Assembly: GCA_008711295.1 (NCBI GenBank)
Contig: VUYV01000090.1
Coordinates: forward strand, 2,207,529-2,271,528
Direction of reading: 5' to 3'
Source of the DNA: Anarhynchus alexandrinus
Lineage: Eukaryota; Chordata; Aves; Charadriiformes; Charadriidae
DNA length: 64,000 nucleotides
Below are positions 1 through 13,274 of the stretch, piece by piece; the stretch's first letter is position 1, and every line of letters starts with the position of its first letter. The position numbers were made by a program, and so were the translations under genes. The notes under the pieces are model-generated. The model had not been told where the DNA came from and did not search any database. It was given only the letters and a program-made list of their open reading frames with translations.

Positions 1-1012
1 AAGTGCCTGTCTTTGACTGGGAGGCCTGAATCATCCATCATTCCCTTAACCCTAAACTTTGGATTAAACCTGTAGTAGGCATGAATGGTAGAAATACGGT
101 ATGGATCTAGAAAAGTGAAGAAGAATACTGGTAGTATTACAGCTGGATAAGTAATGGTGAGAAAAGAAGTATTTCTAATATTTTATTTGAAAACCTCCTG
201 GAGACTTTAAGATCATTCTGAAAATACTGCATTGGCAGTTAGGGTCATCACAAAGACTGCAGTAGCACTGCCATAATAATATCATCCTGGTTTGTATGTT
301 ATGCAGTCTTCTTAAATGAGGTTATTGGTGGACTGAAGACTACAGAGAATGAAAGTTTCTCCACAGAGCAGCAAGAAGAGGGGTGAGCATCAGTTGCTTC
401 TCAGTGCTCCACCAGTATAAATCAGCTGCATTTTGAGGTTTTCTAATCCTTTTCAGGATTCAAACATCACTGCGGAGAATGTTTCCAGTTGGCAACAGTA
501 TCTCCTGATGCTAATACTGTTAATACTGCTTGCTGTTGATGGTTAAAAACAGGTGGGTGCTAACATAGTTCCCAGGGATTATGAGAGTAGGAAATTTCAG
601 AAAATGTATATTTGGACAAACTTTTGATGCAAATTCAAAAACACATGTGCTTTTCCAACGCTTATCTGAGCTGTTCAGAACTGATAAATTTGGTAATCTG
701 TTGAGGACCTCTATTTAGAGGAGGTGCTGTAGAAATACAAATAAATATCACATATTATAGTTGTTTCCAGCTCTGCTGGTCCTTGCTGTAATAAATAATC
801 AGTCTTGTGAACACTTAAAATTATGGAAAAATGATTGGCTGCATTGAAGAAAAAGTTAAAGACTTTAAAAAGGACCTTTCTTATGTAATGGTGTGGTGCT
901 TTTTTTGCTCTACTACATAAAATAGAACCTGGACAGCACTGACCATGTACTGACAGCCACTTCTAATCTTGTCTAAGATGTAGTTCAACTGCTACATAAA
1001 ATTAAAATACTT

Positions 1013-1038
1013 CCCCCCCCCGCCCCCCCCCAAAAAAA
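1013..1038. repeat. C-rich homopolymer tract followed by A7
   Basis: Seventeen of eighteen bases before position 1031 from 1013 are C or part of the C run broken by one G at 1022, and seven A follow directly. This is a simple low-complexity tract, likely to vary in length between individuals and to be error-prone in sequencing. Confidence 0.9.
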
Positions 1039-2918
1039 TTAATCTACCATGTCACTCATGTCCCCAGGGTTACTATTCTCACTAATGTGATGGTGTAAGA
1101 ACAAACTTGGTAACATACAAGGATGGAGAAGTTAATAGTCTGTCCTGGAGAAAGGGGTGGAAATAACTCTAGCTTTGCAGCATCCATTTCCCTAGAGGAA
1201 CAATGTTTTATATGGTTCATAAAAAGAGAGAAGTACCATCCAAAGACTGCTACTGCTCTTACGGAGATTTAAGCGGTTTCTGAAGTAGAGACAGAAAAAC
1301 AGGGAGAATTTAGAGTACAGAATGGGAAATTTTGAAGCAGCAACTCTTGATGTAGCCAAGTAGGAGGAGAAGGCTTGGGCTGAACTTCCTCTTGTTGTGT
1401 CTTTGCTCATGCATCCAAACCTCAGGAAAGAACTGAAGCCTGACTTAGCTCAGCATGTTGAAAGGTAATTGCTCTCAGATGGCATGGTGATCTGTGATAA
1501 TTGGAACTGTAGTACCAGCTTCAGGGAAGAAATTCTGAGCTCTCTATAGACATTAGGTTTCTTGATAACTCACAGGGAACTAAATGGTTTCCAGAAGCAA
1601 ACTATAACTTTTTTAAAGGCTAGAATGCAAGCTGTATTCCATACATCCACATCACGCTTCTTGTGATTGTTGGCTTGGGTTAAACATCTTAATTAAGCCC
1701 TTGAAAACAATCTCAGATACCACCACATGCTAATGCAACTCCAAGTCCACTGCAGTAGCTCATTTCGGGGTGGAAGGGGAAAGGAGATATGGGAATTCTC
1801 CTTTGGGAAATAAGGCATCCTTGATGCTTTCTTCCTGAAGAGGAATATGGCTATTTTAAACCCAGGGACTCAAAGGGGCCTATCTGCATGGCATAAGGTA
1901 CATGAGGTGGTCGGATTTTGGAGGGCTAGTTTAAGTGATTCTTCAGCATGCTGCTTTGGGTAGAAAGTGATGATCCATGGTCATGGAAGGGTATGCTCAA
2001 GTGCTACAACTCATTGGTACTTCTGCTGTGCTGCCTCTCTGGCCAGCCCCCTCTCAGTTCTGGGCCGTGGCATCCAACTCTGGAGCCTTTCAAAGCAACA
2101 GACACTGCACAAAAAGTAGATGGTGCTGTCTACCTGTCTTGTGATGTAGAAAATAAGAGCCTTGACTTACAGTTATTGCCGAAATAGTGATTTATAGCTG
2201 TAAGCACTTAATAATGCTAAAAGCATTTTGTGAATTAGGTGGAACGAATAAACCAACAACTTCCATTTTGCAGAGCGGGCAAAACTGCTTTCACAACAAA
2301 TGACTTCAGAGCTTATTAAAAGAGAAAACTGCAACTTTAATAAAGACACAGGCAAGTAGAGCCAAGAGTGAGTGGGAAATAATGCCTCTGCCTATCTTTA
2401 AACAAAACAAAGTGATAGCGGGAGTAAAAAATGAGTAAATAAATAAAATGCCATGAGAAGGGTCAAACTTTTCCTAAGTAACACCTACAAGTCATGTGTC
2501 AAACCTCTCTTCTGTATATCTGAATTCATGAATAAAATATCCTAATTCATAAGTGCTAAGTTAAAAAACAAACAACAAAGAAAGCATATTTAAAACCTCA
2601 CAAGAGCACTGGATTGGAGAGATGAGATAAACATATCCCTCCAAGTTTTAATATGCTTTGTCCTGTCTTCTTCAGCTCAACATATGATCACAAACCCAGA
2701 ATGCATATGCCGAGCTTTTAAAAAACACAGCTCAACCTGTCCTGTGTCAAAACATGTACTTCTGTGTGTTAACAGGAAAAATGCCTTCTATTGGAAGGCA
2801 TGAAATTGTCCTGAGCCAGAGACCCTACACAAAACCTAAACATTTCATCTAGTTTCTGATTGACGGGCAAAACCTCACTCAGATCTTTTTTAGCTGTTTT
2901 GGTCCTCTCTCTTCTATA

Positions 2919-2935
2919 TTTTTTTTTTTTTTTTT
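2919..2935. repeat. Poly-T tract (17 T)
   Basis: An uninterrupted run of 17 T follows a CTCT-rich segment. No flanking target duplication or retrogene-like sequence was seen on the A-tail side, so it is called only as a homopolymer. Confidence 0.9.
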
Positions 2936-4857
2936 GAGTAGCACCTCCTTGGTAGTTATGGGCCTGTCAACACGGGCCTTATAAATGTTTTCAGGGCTTT
3001 GTAGTTCGTCTGTGTGAGAACTTGCATCAGTCCAAAACCTGACTCAATAGGTCTAAGCCTTCGGCTTTGCACCACTGCCTTGTTCCTAAACTCACCGTTT
3101 ATTCACGGAGCCTCCTCGGTTCAGTTGGCATTGGGGAGTTATAGTCTACATTCAGCCTAGGTAGAAAAAATAATTTTGTCAACAATAGATGTTTGTTTTA
3201 AGAAACTGCTTTAGTGTTTTGCTAGATGCACTCACTTTTGAACTTAGTGAATTTGCATGAGTTTTCATTCTAGGATCATTTTATTTAGGGCTTTCTTGTT
3301 TCTCTGAAGTGTAGAAATCTTTCTGCTTTCCTGAACAGTTAAAGTTATTTTATGGAATAGTACAAGATTACAATAGAACAAGAGTAATTTGTTGCAGACG
3401 TGCATATTTAGAGTTTACCGTAACTTTTATTATCTGCACTAATGCATAAAGTCATTAAGGTTTGAGGATATCATTTAGGGATCTCTCAGGAATTTCACAC
3501 ATTCATATTTAAATCATCATTGTCATTCTTTCAATTCCTAACTCAGTGTATGTTCCAGCTTTTTAATAGCAGCTAGTATCGCTTTCAGTGACTCTTAATT
3601 TTAGGGGATTCAGAAAGTAATTTTGCCTCGGCAATATTGCTTCTTATTTTTTATATCCCACAGCTAGGGAGGGAAGAGGAATTATCTGTTTTGATAGTAG
3701 CACAGCTTGTCCAGGCCATTTCTGGTTCAATGCAAAGACCACTGATGAAATTACAGCTTTAGAGATTCTTTATATGTAAGAGCTTTGGATACATTTCATG
3801 TAGAATGATTCAGTGATTTATGTTCTGGGCATGCAAAGTGATGTCCAGGGCTTCCTTACTTACACTCTTAATTTGGTCAGTCTGTTTGCACTAGGAGAGA
3901 CTGTATTTTGAAAAAGGGTGTGACATACAAGTCTGAAAGACTGATAAATGAACTATCTTCTTCGCTTCACATTTAAAAGGATCTGGCATTTCACCACTGC
4001 AAAATTTGAAGCAACTATCTTCTGCCTCACTCTCTGCTATTTCTAGATTTTCAGTTATTTGCACCTGGTCTTCCTGTGCCAGTGGATTCAGCAGAGGGGT
4101 GCGCCCAACTGAAAACCATCATGAAGAGATGGAGACAATGCTTGGCTCAGGACAATGAATGCACAACCTCAGCTCTCTAGACACGGGCTACAAAACAGAA
4201 AGAAGCTTTAACGTAAAGCACAAACAATGTAATAAATCTCAATGCAAAGCTGCTTAGAGTGGTATTCCTCAATATCTCATACCAGCTTTCTAGTTATCTG
4301 GAACCTCCTCCTGCTGTCACTGACAAGAAGGTATTTTGCCAGTGGCATTGGTAGGAGACAGTTTGCTTCCGTTCTGGTGTGGAAATCAGTCCAAGAGTAT
4401 CTTGTGTTTTATATAATGCTTTATCCTGATAGAGCCCTTGAGCATTTCACAAACAATTCAGTTGCGGTTTTGCCACAAGCCTTGGGCAAAGCACAGCTCA
4501 TTGTGTTTCTTTCCTCCCACACCAGACAGGCTGAGAGTTACAAACTGGTATTTAGGTTCCTTCTTGCACCCAGTAAGCACTGCCTGGGGAAGACTGGATG
4601 CCTCGAGAGATTTAGGAACCAGAACAGTCAACAGGGAGTCACATGTTTGGTCTAATAACACAATGCAAAGCACTGCTGTGTTAAATCCTAAATCCCACCC
4701 TCTCCATCCATACAACTCTACAAAGAAAAAACACTCCCTCCCTAGGAATTGCAGCCCCCAATATTTTCTTTTTAAGGTAGCTTGCCTACAAGCTATCTGC
4801 CAAAAAAAGAGTCATTGTTTGCATTCCAGTGTAGGAAGGCAAGTCTTGCAGTAGGAC

Positions 4858-4925
4858 AATCTCAGTGGCTAGAACACTGATCCAAGATGGAGGAGATAGT
4901 GGTTGATTCTTGTCTTCACCTGGCT
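4858..4925 (+). repeat. Possible tRNA-derived SINE head (MIR-like)
   Basis: The segment carries a box-A-like string (GTGGCTAGAACACTGA, 4865-4880) and a box-B-like string (GGTTGATTCT, 4901-4910), with spacing like that of an internal RNA polymerase III promoter in a tRNA-derived SINE. The following bases resemble the 'cctgtct...' start of the MIR body, but the resemblance fades after about 4930. It could be the eroded 5' part of a MIR-type SINE; a chance match is possible. It does not fold as an intact tRNA by eye. Confidence 0.4.
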
Positions 4926-7056
4926 GTTGAAGACACCCACATCTTCCAAAAGTGAGCACTCCCTATGGATATTGGCTATACTCCCCTCCTTTTTGTTGAT
5001 GCTGTTCCACTTAATGGGAATTTGTTGCAGATTAACTGGCCCAGTGAGGGGGAACATGATACTTAGTGTACTTTTGAACACTTATCAGGGAAAAGAAAAG
5101 GACTGGGTTTAAGTTACCACCTTGAAGAGGGTTTGTGTTTTACATAAACCAGCTATTAGATGAAGTACCTATGCTGACTTTGGAGCAAGACCTGAAACTT
5201 GGAACTTTGTCTTCCCTCATCTATTGTAGCCGTTAACTAAAGAAACAAAATTCTCTGCTTTTCCTCCACAGGCAGCATCAAAATCAGTGTTCTCTGTACT
5301 GCGTTACGTATTTGGGGTCTTCTGAGAATTAGCTTTTCCAGGAAGCCTGGCAGATGGGCCTAATGGTGACCACAGTTTCAAGGATTACAGTTTTGATGTG
5401 GCTGATGTTTAGGCATTAAACACCTCCCTTGGATGTGTATCTAAGCAACTGATCCAACTTCACCAAAGAAGTTTGATCTTCTCACTTCAGAACTCAAATC
5501 CAGACCTTTCAAGCTTCTGACTAATATTGAAGCACGAGGTCATCCTTCCTCTCCCGCTGTTCCTATCCACTGTTGAAATATGTTATCTCCCCAGTAGGAC
5601 ATGGAGCTTTTTAGCTGTTAAGGCAACACTATACAGAAAGCAGGATATTGTATCTGTTTGAAATGGCCTTAGGAATGCAACCATCATAGGTAATTCTGTG
5701 AAAAGCACCTTGGGACATCTGAGCTTTAAAATGGTTGTGGTCATAATGTTATGCCGATATTCAAAAGACACCATCATTAAAAAAAAAGGCAAAACAAAAA
5801 CCACACGCACGCTCTTGCCCCCTCGGATCATGTTGGGCAGTGATTCAACACTGACTCAGACCTTTCTACTGAGACAGCCACGCTGTTTCCTGCAGCAGGA
5901 AAGAATCTCAGGAAATGGGAACCCTACAATTCCAGGCACAAAGTAGTGGCCTTGGGTCCCCTTTGTACTTTCACAGAAGGGCCCATTAACATTAATCAGC
6001 TTTAGGGACACAGCAGCTAAGGAACAGTTCAAAAGAGAATGCTAATTTACAGTTTAAGAATCTTTGTTGGTTTTGGTGTCTCTCTCGCTCTCTTTTTTTT
6101 TTTTTAAGGAGGGGAAACTACAAGCTATTCCCAAAGGAAAGGGAAGGGATGATAGTGCCTGTAGATCAATCTGAAACATGAGCACCTGCGAAACAGTCAC
6201 TGAGCTGCACAAGGAGGGGTGTGAGGCTCTGTGTCCATGGCTAGGGGGTTCAGGTGAGCGTGGGCAGTTCAGGACTTCTTTTTTCCACAGTTTAAACTGT
6301 CTTGGGAGGCAGGACAGCTTTTCTCCTGGCCTTGGGATTGTCATAAAACTCTGCAGAGGGGCATGGTAGTGACTGAAAAGGTGAAGTATGCTTTCCTATC
6401 TCACACATACTTTGGCTAGGTGCATTTCTGGGAGCCCAGAAGTTATTTTTGAGTGCTGTAGTTTCAAAATAAGGCTACCATTTGGCATAGGAGAGCTGAT
6501 ACTATTTTTCCTTCAGCAGCTGCATTTCAAAAGTGAGCCCTGCTCACCTACTTGAAAAAAAAACTTTATAAGCATGTACACTCAGGAGACTATTTAATCC
6601 TGAGTGAGTTCAGGCATCTGCCAAACTCTAGTTCAAGGCTTTAAGCCCCAAAGAGATGGAGGATTCCAGGTAGATCCTGTGTTTAGCATTTCCTGCTGGC
6701 TCTCTCTAGAAAGATCCCTCCCCTTGCATCTTGATGCCACTAGGTTATCATTCCGACTGCTGGTCATTTATAAGGGGCTCAGTACTCAAGCACGAGCTTG
6801 GTATGTATTTTGAAGGGGAGGCATCTAAGCACGAGATGCAGATTTTTTACTTACATGCTACTATGTCCCTTATTTGATCTACCATAGGTAACTCAATATA
6901 TGTTTCGAGCAGTTAAGCAGGAGATGGGAGTTTTGCCCAATGATTTCATGTGTGACTTTCAGAACGTGTGAATGAAATCCTCTTGGTATCTCAGCCTGTC
7001 ATCTGTTTTTTTGGATACCCTGCTGTTTATCATGCCTGGCTCCTATTTCAAATTTT
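4926..7056. other. Non-coding stretch
   Basis: No gene is supported. Short overlapping frames occur on both strands (for example around 5583-5946 and 6054-6369) without domains. A segment at about 5690-5730 reads somewhat like the 3' part of an old SINE ('aaagcaccttgggacat'), too diverged to call. A T13 run lies at 6093-6105. Confidence 0.7.
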
Positions 7057-7165
7057 TCAGTCTGGATTGCAAGCTGTTTTAGACAGAGACCATCTTTTCT
7101 GTGTTTGTCTTATGCTTGATACACAGTGAAGTTCTATCCTCCAATCCTAACTAGTAGCAAATGCT
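7057..7165 (+). repeat. Ancient SINE/L2-type 3' tail
   Basis: The segment reads 'ggattgcaagctgttttagacagagaccatcttttctgtg...' in pieces, closely following the tail shared by old amniote SINE/L2 copies (gattgtaagctctttggggcagggaccatctt...ctgtgtttgtacagcacctagcacaatggggtcctgatcc). Matching words are the 'attgcaagct' start, 'cagagaccatctttt', 'ctgtgtttgt' and a degraded end. It is a fossil interspersed-repeat fragment with no coding capacity. Recognition is from memory of the consensus; the exact family is not certain. Confidence 0.6.
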
Positions 7166-7939
7166 AATTCTCCACAGGCAGATGCTGAGGCCACAAAGGT
7201 TGCTGGGGTTCACGTCATTTGCCTTTAAAATTTTCTTTAATAGGAACTGCAAGTTCTCTGCTTTTTGGAGGAACAAATTCACTTTTGAGGATAGTGATCA
7301 GTGTTAAAAATGATGTGTTGGCTAAGAAATAGCTGGAATTCCTTGTTGCCAACAGTTTTATTAAGTCGCTGGTCCCTGTTCTGGTTAGCACATGCAAATG
7401 CAGCACAGCACACTGCAGTTTCAGTGCCTCTCCTTGACTGCTTGTCATTTTATGTAGCAAGTCAATCTGACTACTGCACTTTCTCTGCAGTCATAGCTTT
7501 ACAGAGCTGGTGATGCATCACCGGTGATAACCTCAGCACCGTTCCAGGGAAAAACTAGCAAGGTTTTGTTTTCACCTTCTTCTGACTAACTGCAACTTCA
7601 GGGCATTTTACAGAACTTTCGTGTTTATTCTCCTGATTAGCATCAGCATTTACAGTGATGAATAAATGAGTCATTCACTAGTCCAACCATTTAATAAGCT
7701 TTTCCTGGGTCCGCCTTAATATGAGTCAGAAAAGTCTGAGTGCAGTGCACCCTACAACTGAGAACTAGTAACCTTATCTGAGAAATTATCACCTTATTCT
7801 TTCGGTAAAGGATTAGTTGTGATTTGTCTGTGCAAACCAAACATCTGCAGTACATATTCTGTGGAATTTGTGAGGTGGTTAAACTGAAATTTTACTACTT
7901 TCATTCTGGTCAGCTTGCTTTATCTTACCCTGTTTTACC

Positions 7940-7953
7940 AAAAAAAAAAAAAA
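7940..7953. repeat. Poly-A tract (14 A)
   Basis: An uninterrupted run of 14 A in AT-rich sequence. No associated element was recognised. Confidence 0.9.
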
Positions 7954-10900
7954 GACAGCTATCTGAAATGGAATAGTTTAAATGTTCTGCTGTGCTGTCT
8001 TCATGGTAAAGATATTAATTGTTTAGTTTTCCTATTCTCCAGTGCCTTCTAGACTTAACATCTTGCTGCAGCTTTACTTTATTTTCCCACCATGTTGCAA
8101 ATACCTCTGTGAATGTGTGTTGGGGGATTAATTCTTCATGCTTCTCAGATACTCTAATTTTGTCTGGAATACTCCCATTTTTCAGGCTAATGAATCTGTT
8201 TTCTATTGATCTTTTAATTCTTTCTCTAATTTCTACTGTCTGTGCTGTGAAAAGGTGGTTTTCTCTGAATAGAATTTAATGCATAGAATTGAGAAAGAAT
8301 GTGAGTGTAAATCCTACTGGCAAAGCTTCTACTCCCTTTAACCCAAATTTTGTTCAGGTAAAGAAAGAACGATAGATTAAAGCCCTACATTGTGCCTAAT
8401 CTGCACCAATGTCATGTAAATTCTCCTGTACCTGTGATGTAAGGTTTTGACATAGTCTTGATTGTTTTACCTCACAATAATAGATAATGCAATTAAGTGC
8501 CAGTTATGGCAAAACCAAATATTTCACGGAAAAACAAAATAGTGTAGTGTGTAGTGCAAAACCACTGAAAAAGTAGCAAAAGAAAGACTCGAAGGCTGTT
8601 GAGATGTGAAGTGGACAGGTATTCAAAGACACAAAATTCGTGTATCGGTTATGTAAACTGTAGTGGCTATAAATATTTGCTGATCAAAAAGTGGCTGGAA
8701 GTAGACAATTATTTCTCGTTATCTATGTATATTTTCTGAAATAAGTGTAAAGCAGTTACAAGAACTTGTTATGAGCAAGATTGTTTTGATAATAATTGAG
8801 AAATAGAAGGCTTAGTGAAATAGAGTAGAAAAACCCCACTGCTTTGGAGCTTATTGGTTTACTGCTGAAGAATGAAGTGTTCTGTTTAGCTCACACAAAT
8901 TTATTTCAGAAACCTTAGCTTCCAGTTCTGATTTCTTAAAAGGAAAACCTCAAGGTAAATAGCAATTAGTATAAAATGTTAATGGAAGAAGGCGAGTATG
9001 CAAAGGAATAAACAGCAGCTTGCTCAAGTAGAAAGTAATTTTTGGCTTATTGAGCAAGTGAGAAAGATGGGTTATGTGTTCTGTGCAGCTGGGCTCATCC
9101 TGTAGTTTGTCTGCCTTTTTTTACCTAGACTGAATCTTAATAATATTAGCTATGTAATTTGCCATAAAATAATAAACTTGGAATTGGAGCCTGCCATATT
9201 TTTAGCAATGCCTTATTTTTTCTTTCTGTTAATATTTCCCAGATTCTCCCCCACCTACATCCTCATTTCTTGCTACTGCAAGAAAATGAATGGCAACTTG
9301 CATTTTGTGAATTTAGAGTTCCACACACTTTCCCGCACAACTCACTTCGTTCCAGAATCGTCAAATGACTTCAGTTCAAGTGACTCTGCCATTTCTCTAT
9401 TTATTTAACGTTGGTTTTACTGAGTTGTGGGTGGAATGAATAGTATCAGAATGTTTAGCTTGTGGTGGTTGGAGGCATTTTCATCGTATTTTCCTGTTAT
9501 GACACTCTTATATGTTTATTTTTTTGTTTCTCTTGCAGCAACTGTGCATAGTCCTAAACTTCTGAGTTGTTTGTGAGTTAAAGAGCTGTTCCATTTTTAG
9601 TTTGCTTAAGAATAATTTAGAAGCTTTTTTTAAGTTTTAATTATGTTTCAGGATTTGTTTGCTTGGACAGAAATTAAGGACAGATTGAGGGAAGGACTGC
9701 TCTACAGTTTCACTTAACCTTTCTTAGGATGTAGATTTTTCCTCACTGCTCTATATTAGGTGAGGGCCAGGGTTCAATGTAAACTGCAAAAGTACAAAAG
9801 CAATTACTCACATGCCATGCAACAGTGAATTTCTTACCTCGGTAGCCTTCATGATGGAATAGTTAGGAATAGCTAATAGTGTAGCCAGTCCTAAACAGAT
9901 GGCAATGCTACTTGTGAATTAACTCCTGAGGCAGGGTCAGTTCCCCACACAGCATCTTAAGGCAAATCAGTGCAGAAGAGTTTCTACTTTGATGTAGCAG
10001 CGTAAGGAGGAGTGAACAGAGTGTGGTAGCCTCAGTAGCTGTCTCAAACTAAACAATGGGGTTCATGAATCAGTACTGTTAGAAACATTGTTATTCTGGT
10101 AATGTGTTGGAGAAACAAGGGATTAATCCCTCTTCTCCAAGAGGCCAGCCGCTTGACTGGGACAGATCATTTCAATCAGCATTCCTGTTGGCGATTAGGC
10201 CTTCTTAGAAAATCTTCTGATCATCTCTGCTTATCAGGAAGCAAGGTGAAGTAAAGGAGTTGTGTTCAAAATGGATGGGATCTGTATGAATACCATCCTA
10301 GTCAAGTGTTTTCTATGTTATGTACACTAACGCAGTACATCAAGGGCTCAGAAATGGAGGAAAAATACCTGTGAACGTGCAGACAGAACAGTCTGTGTTT
10401 TTTTTTATTCCTCCAAAACATGGGTATTTAAAACCAACAAATTTCAGCAAGCTCTGCCTAATTGGCAGGTGGCCAGAGAAGAACATGGTGAGGAACTGGA
10501 GCACGTATAGAAGAAAGAGAGCAGAGTCTTAAGAGGAAGGAAAAGGAAGAATCTTCTCTTAGACATCAGTAGAAGTGCGTTGTTCATCAGCAGGGAAGTG
10601 GAGAGGACAAGTGGCTTTTAGTCATGCAAATAATGAGGTAGGAGGGCTGTACTGCAAGACAGATCTGAGAGAGAGCCCCACTTAGAGGAGTGTCTGTCAG
10701 TGCTCAGTTAAGAACTCTTTGATTATTAGAAAGGGTACAGCCTGTGTCTGGAGTTTTCACTTCTAGCTTCAAAGGACGTTCTTCTTGGCACAGAGGAAAA
10801 AGAGGTTTATTTTTGAATCAAACCAAAACAGACTCTGTAGTAAAAGAAACCACAATTTGCTTATTTACTGAGAAGGCACACACAAATCTATTTAGTTTGA

Positions 10901-13250
10901 AAATGGAGATAGCCTCTTGACTACACTGTTACAGCCTACCAATTGCTGTCTTAATTGCTTCTACCAGTTAGCTTAATTGGGAAATCAACTGTTGATTTAC
11001 ACAGTTAATATTCTAAATACATTTGCATACATAAACACACAGCCTTGATTGATTTTTTTAAAAAAAGATGTCAGAAAAACACCTAGCCACTTTTTCTGGT
11101 GGTTTTGATTAACTCTCCAGAAAGAAAATTACCCTCTGCAAACAAAAAGTGGACTTGGACTAACTCATTAAAGAAAACTACTTCAGACGGCAGCACGAAC
11201 AAACACAGGAAGATCTTACATTTTCATAGTTCACCTAAACTGCCTTTTCACTGAATACCTGCTACTGTTTTCAGGCTTGTCTTGTACATTGCCTCCACGA
11301 CGCTCACCTGCTTCCCCCGCTAGGTCAGGAATTTACTGCTACTCAGGCCAAGGCATCCCCCCAACTGAGCAACCTAACCATGTCCATGAAAAGTCCCTTC
11401 CAGATGTTGCTTTTCACCATCATTTTTCTGTCAAACCAGGCTTGGCTTTAATAAATGGGTTTTGTTTCTTAACAGTTATTCCTAAATTGTTGGACTATCA
11501 CTGAAGGCTTGGAGGAAGCCGGGCAGCACCTTGTTTAGTCCTACTAAAGTACAAATGCACAGTATCAGTCCTGTGCCCATGTGCAAAAATAGTGTGTGCA
11601 CAGGGGGGAAAAAGAAAGACTGCTGAGAATGAAGGCTAAATATTTCCAGAACTTGCATTTGAACAAGTTTTTTTTTGTTTGTGTGCGTGTGAATTTCTGA
11701 AGCAGTGTAAATCAAAGCGCTGGACTGGGGACGCAAGACATGCTTCAGGACTTTCATGTGTTTAGGGGAATTGATCGGTTGTTCAGAAGACCAACGTCTA
11801 GGTCAGAGAGTCTCAGTTAGAGGATTGCCATGCTGATACAAATGGGACAGTGATGTCTGCTGTACTCTCAATGCCACAAGAGCAAACTGGTCACCGAATT
11901 TGTTTGGGGTCTGTGGACATGGTAGCAACACAGGGGAAGTTGTGGAATTGCTGACTGGTTTGAAGTGTGTGTTGAAAGGAAAACACTGGCCTCAGAAGCT
12001 TAGATCTCAGCTAGTTTGCTTTAATTGCACACAATTATATCACTTTTATGGAGGGTTTGATTGTAGTCCTAAAAACACTAGATAACTACATAAGAAAACC
12101 AGATTACACGTTTCCACTGTAGGAATCTTGCTGCTGAGACCGGTATTTACTCAAGTCCATCATTATTCAATTGAAGAGCTTGATGCTCCTGAAGAGACGA
12201 ATTATTGCTTTGAAGAGCTGTGCTGGCAATGAAGAAAATACCAATGATACTGCTGGCTAATTATTTTCAAGTCAATGGTAGGGCTATGTTATTACTGCAG
12301 AGACTGAAATGCAGTGTTGAAGATGTTGCATTTACTGATGAGAAGCTCTTCATTCTGACAAAGAACTGGCTTGCTGGCAGGCAAACTTGTCCTGCTGCTA
12401 AAGGGAAATTGGTAGCACTGAAAGATTGTTTTTGAGACCTTCAAGAGGGATAGAAAGCATTTTAGAGAGTTTCTCTAAGGCAAACTTAAAAAATAAAACC
12501 ACAATACAAAATCTTGCTCCAATAAATAAAACAGTAAAACACTCCTATTAAAGCCCACTCTTGCAGGCGTTTTTTGAAAGGCAGAGACCCTTGAACACCA
12601 GTGGAAGTTTTGTCTGTTTCTAGGGTTTATTCTTCAACCTTAAATTTTAGTTTGATTTATTTTCAGGAATGTTTGTTCTATAAAAGAACCGCAATATAAC
12701 ATTTTGTCTTACGTATTGTGAGAAGGGAGGACAAGAAAAGGAAAATGAGAATATCAAGAAAATAATATTACAGATAATGTTTTAAGGGGGATACTGACAA
12801 GGGAGAAGTAGGACAGGGAACAAAAAAGGAGAATGTGGATTGAAATGTAATATGATGAATGGTTTGCAGGTTGAAAAAATTTGAGGTAAAGGAGGGGAAG
12901 TAACAGTGCTTCAGAGCACCAGCAATAAGCCGGAGAACTGTCACACCTGTAGATGATCCGTTGTCATGTTGTGTATTGGCTTTGAACAGATTCATTTTCT
13001 CCTAACACACATTGAAACTTTTGTCCTCTATAATTTTAAGCATGCAGCTGTGGCTGCTTGCATTTTTTGCTGAGCTTTCTGAGTTCACTGAAGCATACAC
13101 TAAAGAAATTTTCAAGGACATCCGCACAAGGATCAGTGTTTATTGTTATAACTCATGAAAACTGAAGTATGTAAAGAAGCCAAATGTTTTGCAAAACACC
13201 TTGCAAAAGTGATTATTCTGTCTCACAAATTACAGATTAAGCTTCTAGAT

Positions 13251-13274
13251 TAATAATAATAAATAATAATAAAA
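13251..13274. repeat. AAT-type microsatellite
   Basis: Interrupted (AAT)n tract of about 24 bases. Such A/T trinucleotide tails sometimes mark the end of an old SINE, but no element body was recognised just upstream. Confidence 0.8.

Larger units (their letters stand above)
1..4857. other. Non-coding AT-rich stretch
   Basis: No gene is supported here. The open frames are short (under 140 codons) with no recognisable domain, and several overlap one another on both strands between 4242 and 4854, as expected of chance frames. Visible low-complexity features are a C-rich tract (1013-1031, one G interruption, followed by seven A) and a run of 17 T (2919-2935). A stretch near 4440-4550 faintly resembles the middle of a MIR element but is too eroded to call. 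Confidence 0.75.

Noticed and set aside
4415..4560. MIR-like words around 'ccttgggcaaagcacagctc'
   Set aside because: Only a short block fits and the flanks do not continue the element, so chance similarity cannot be excluded.
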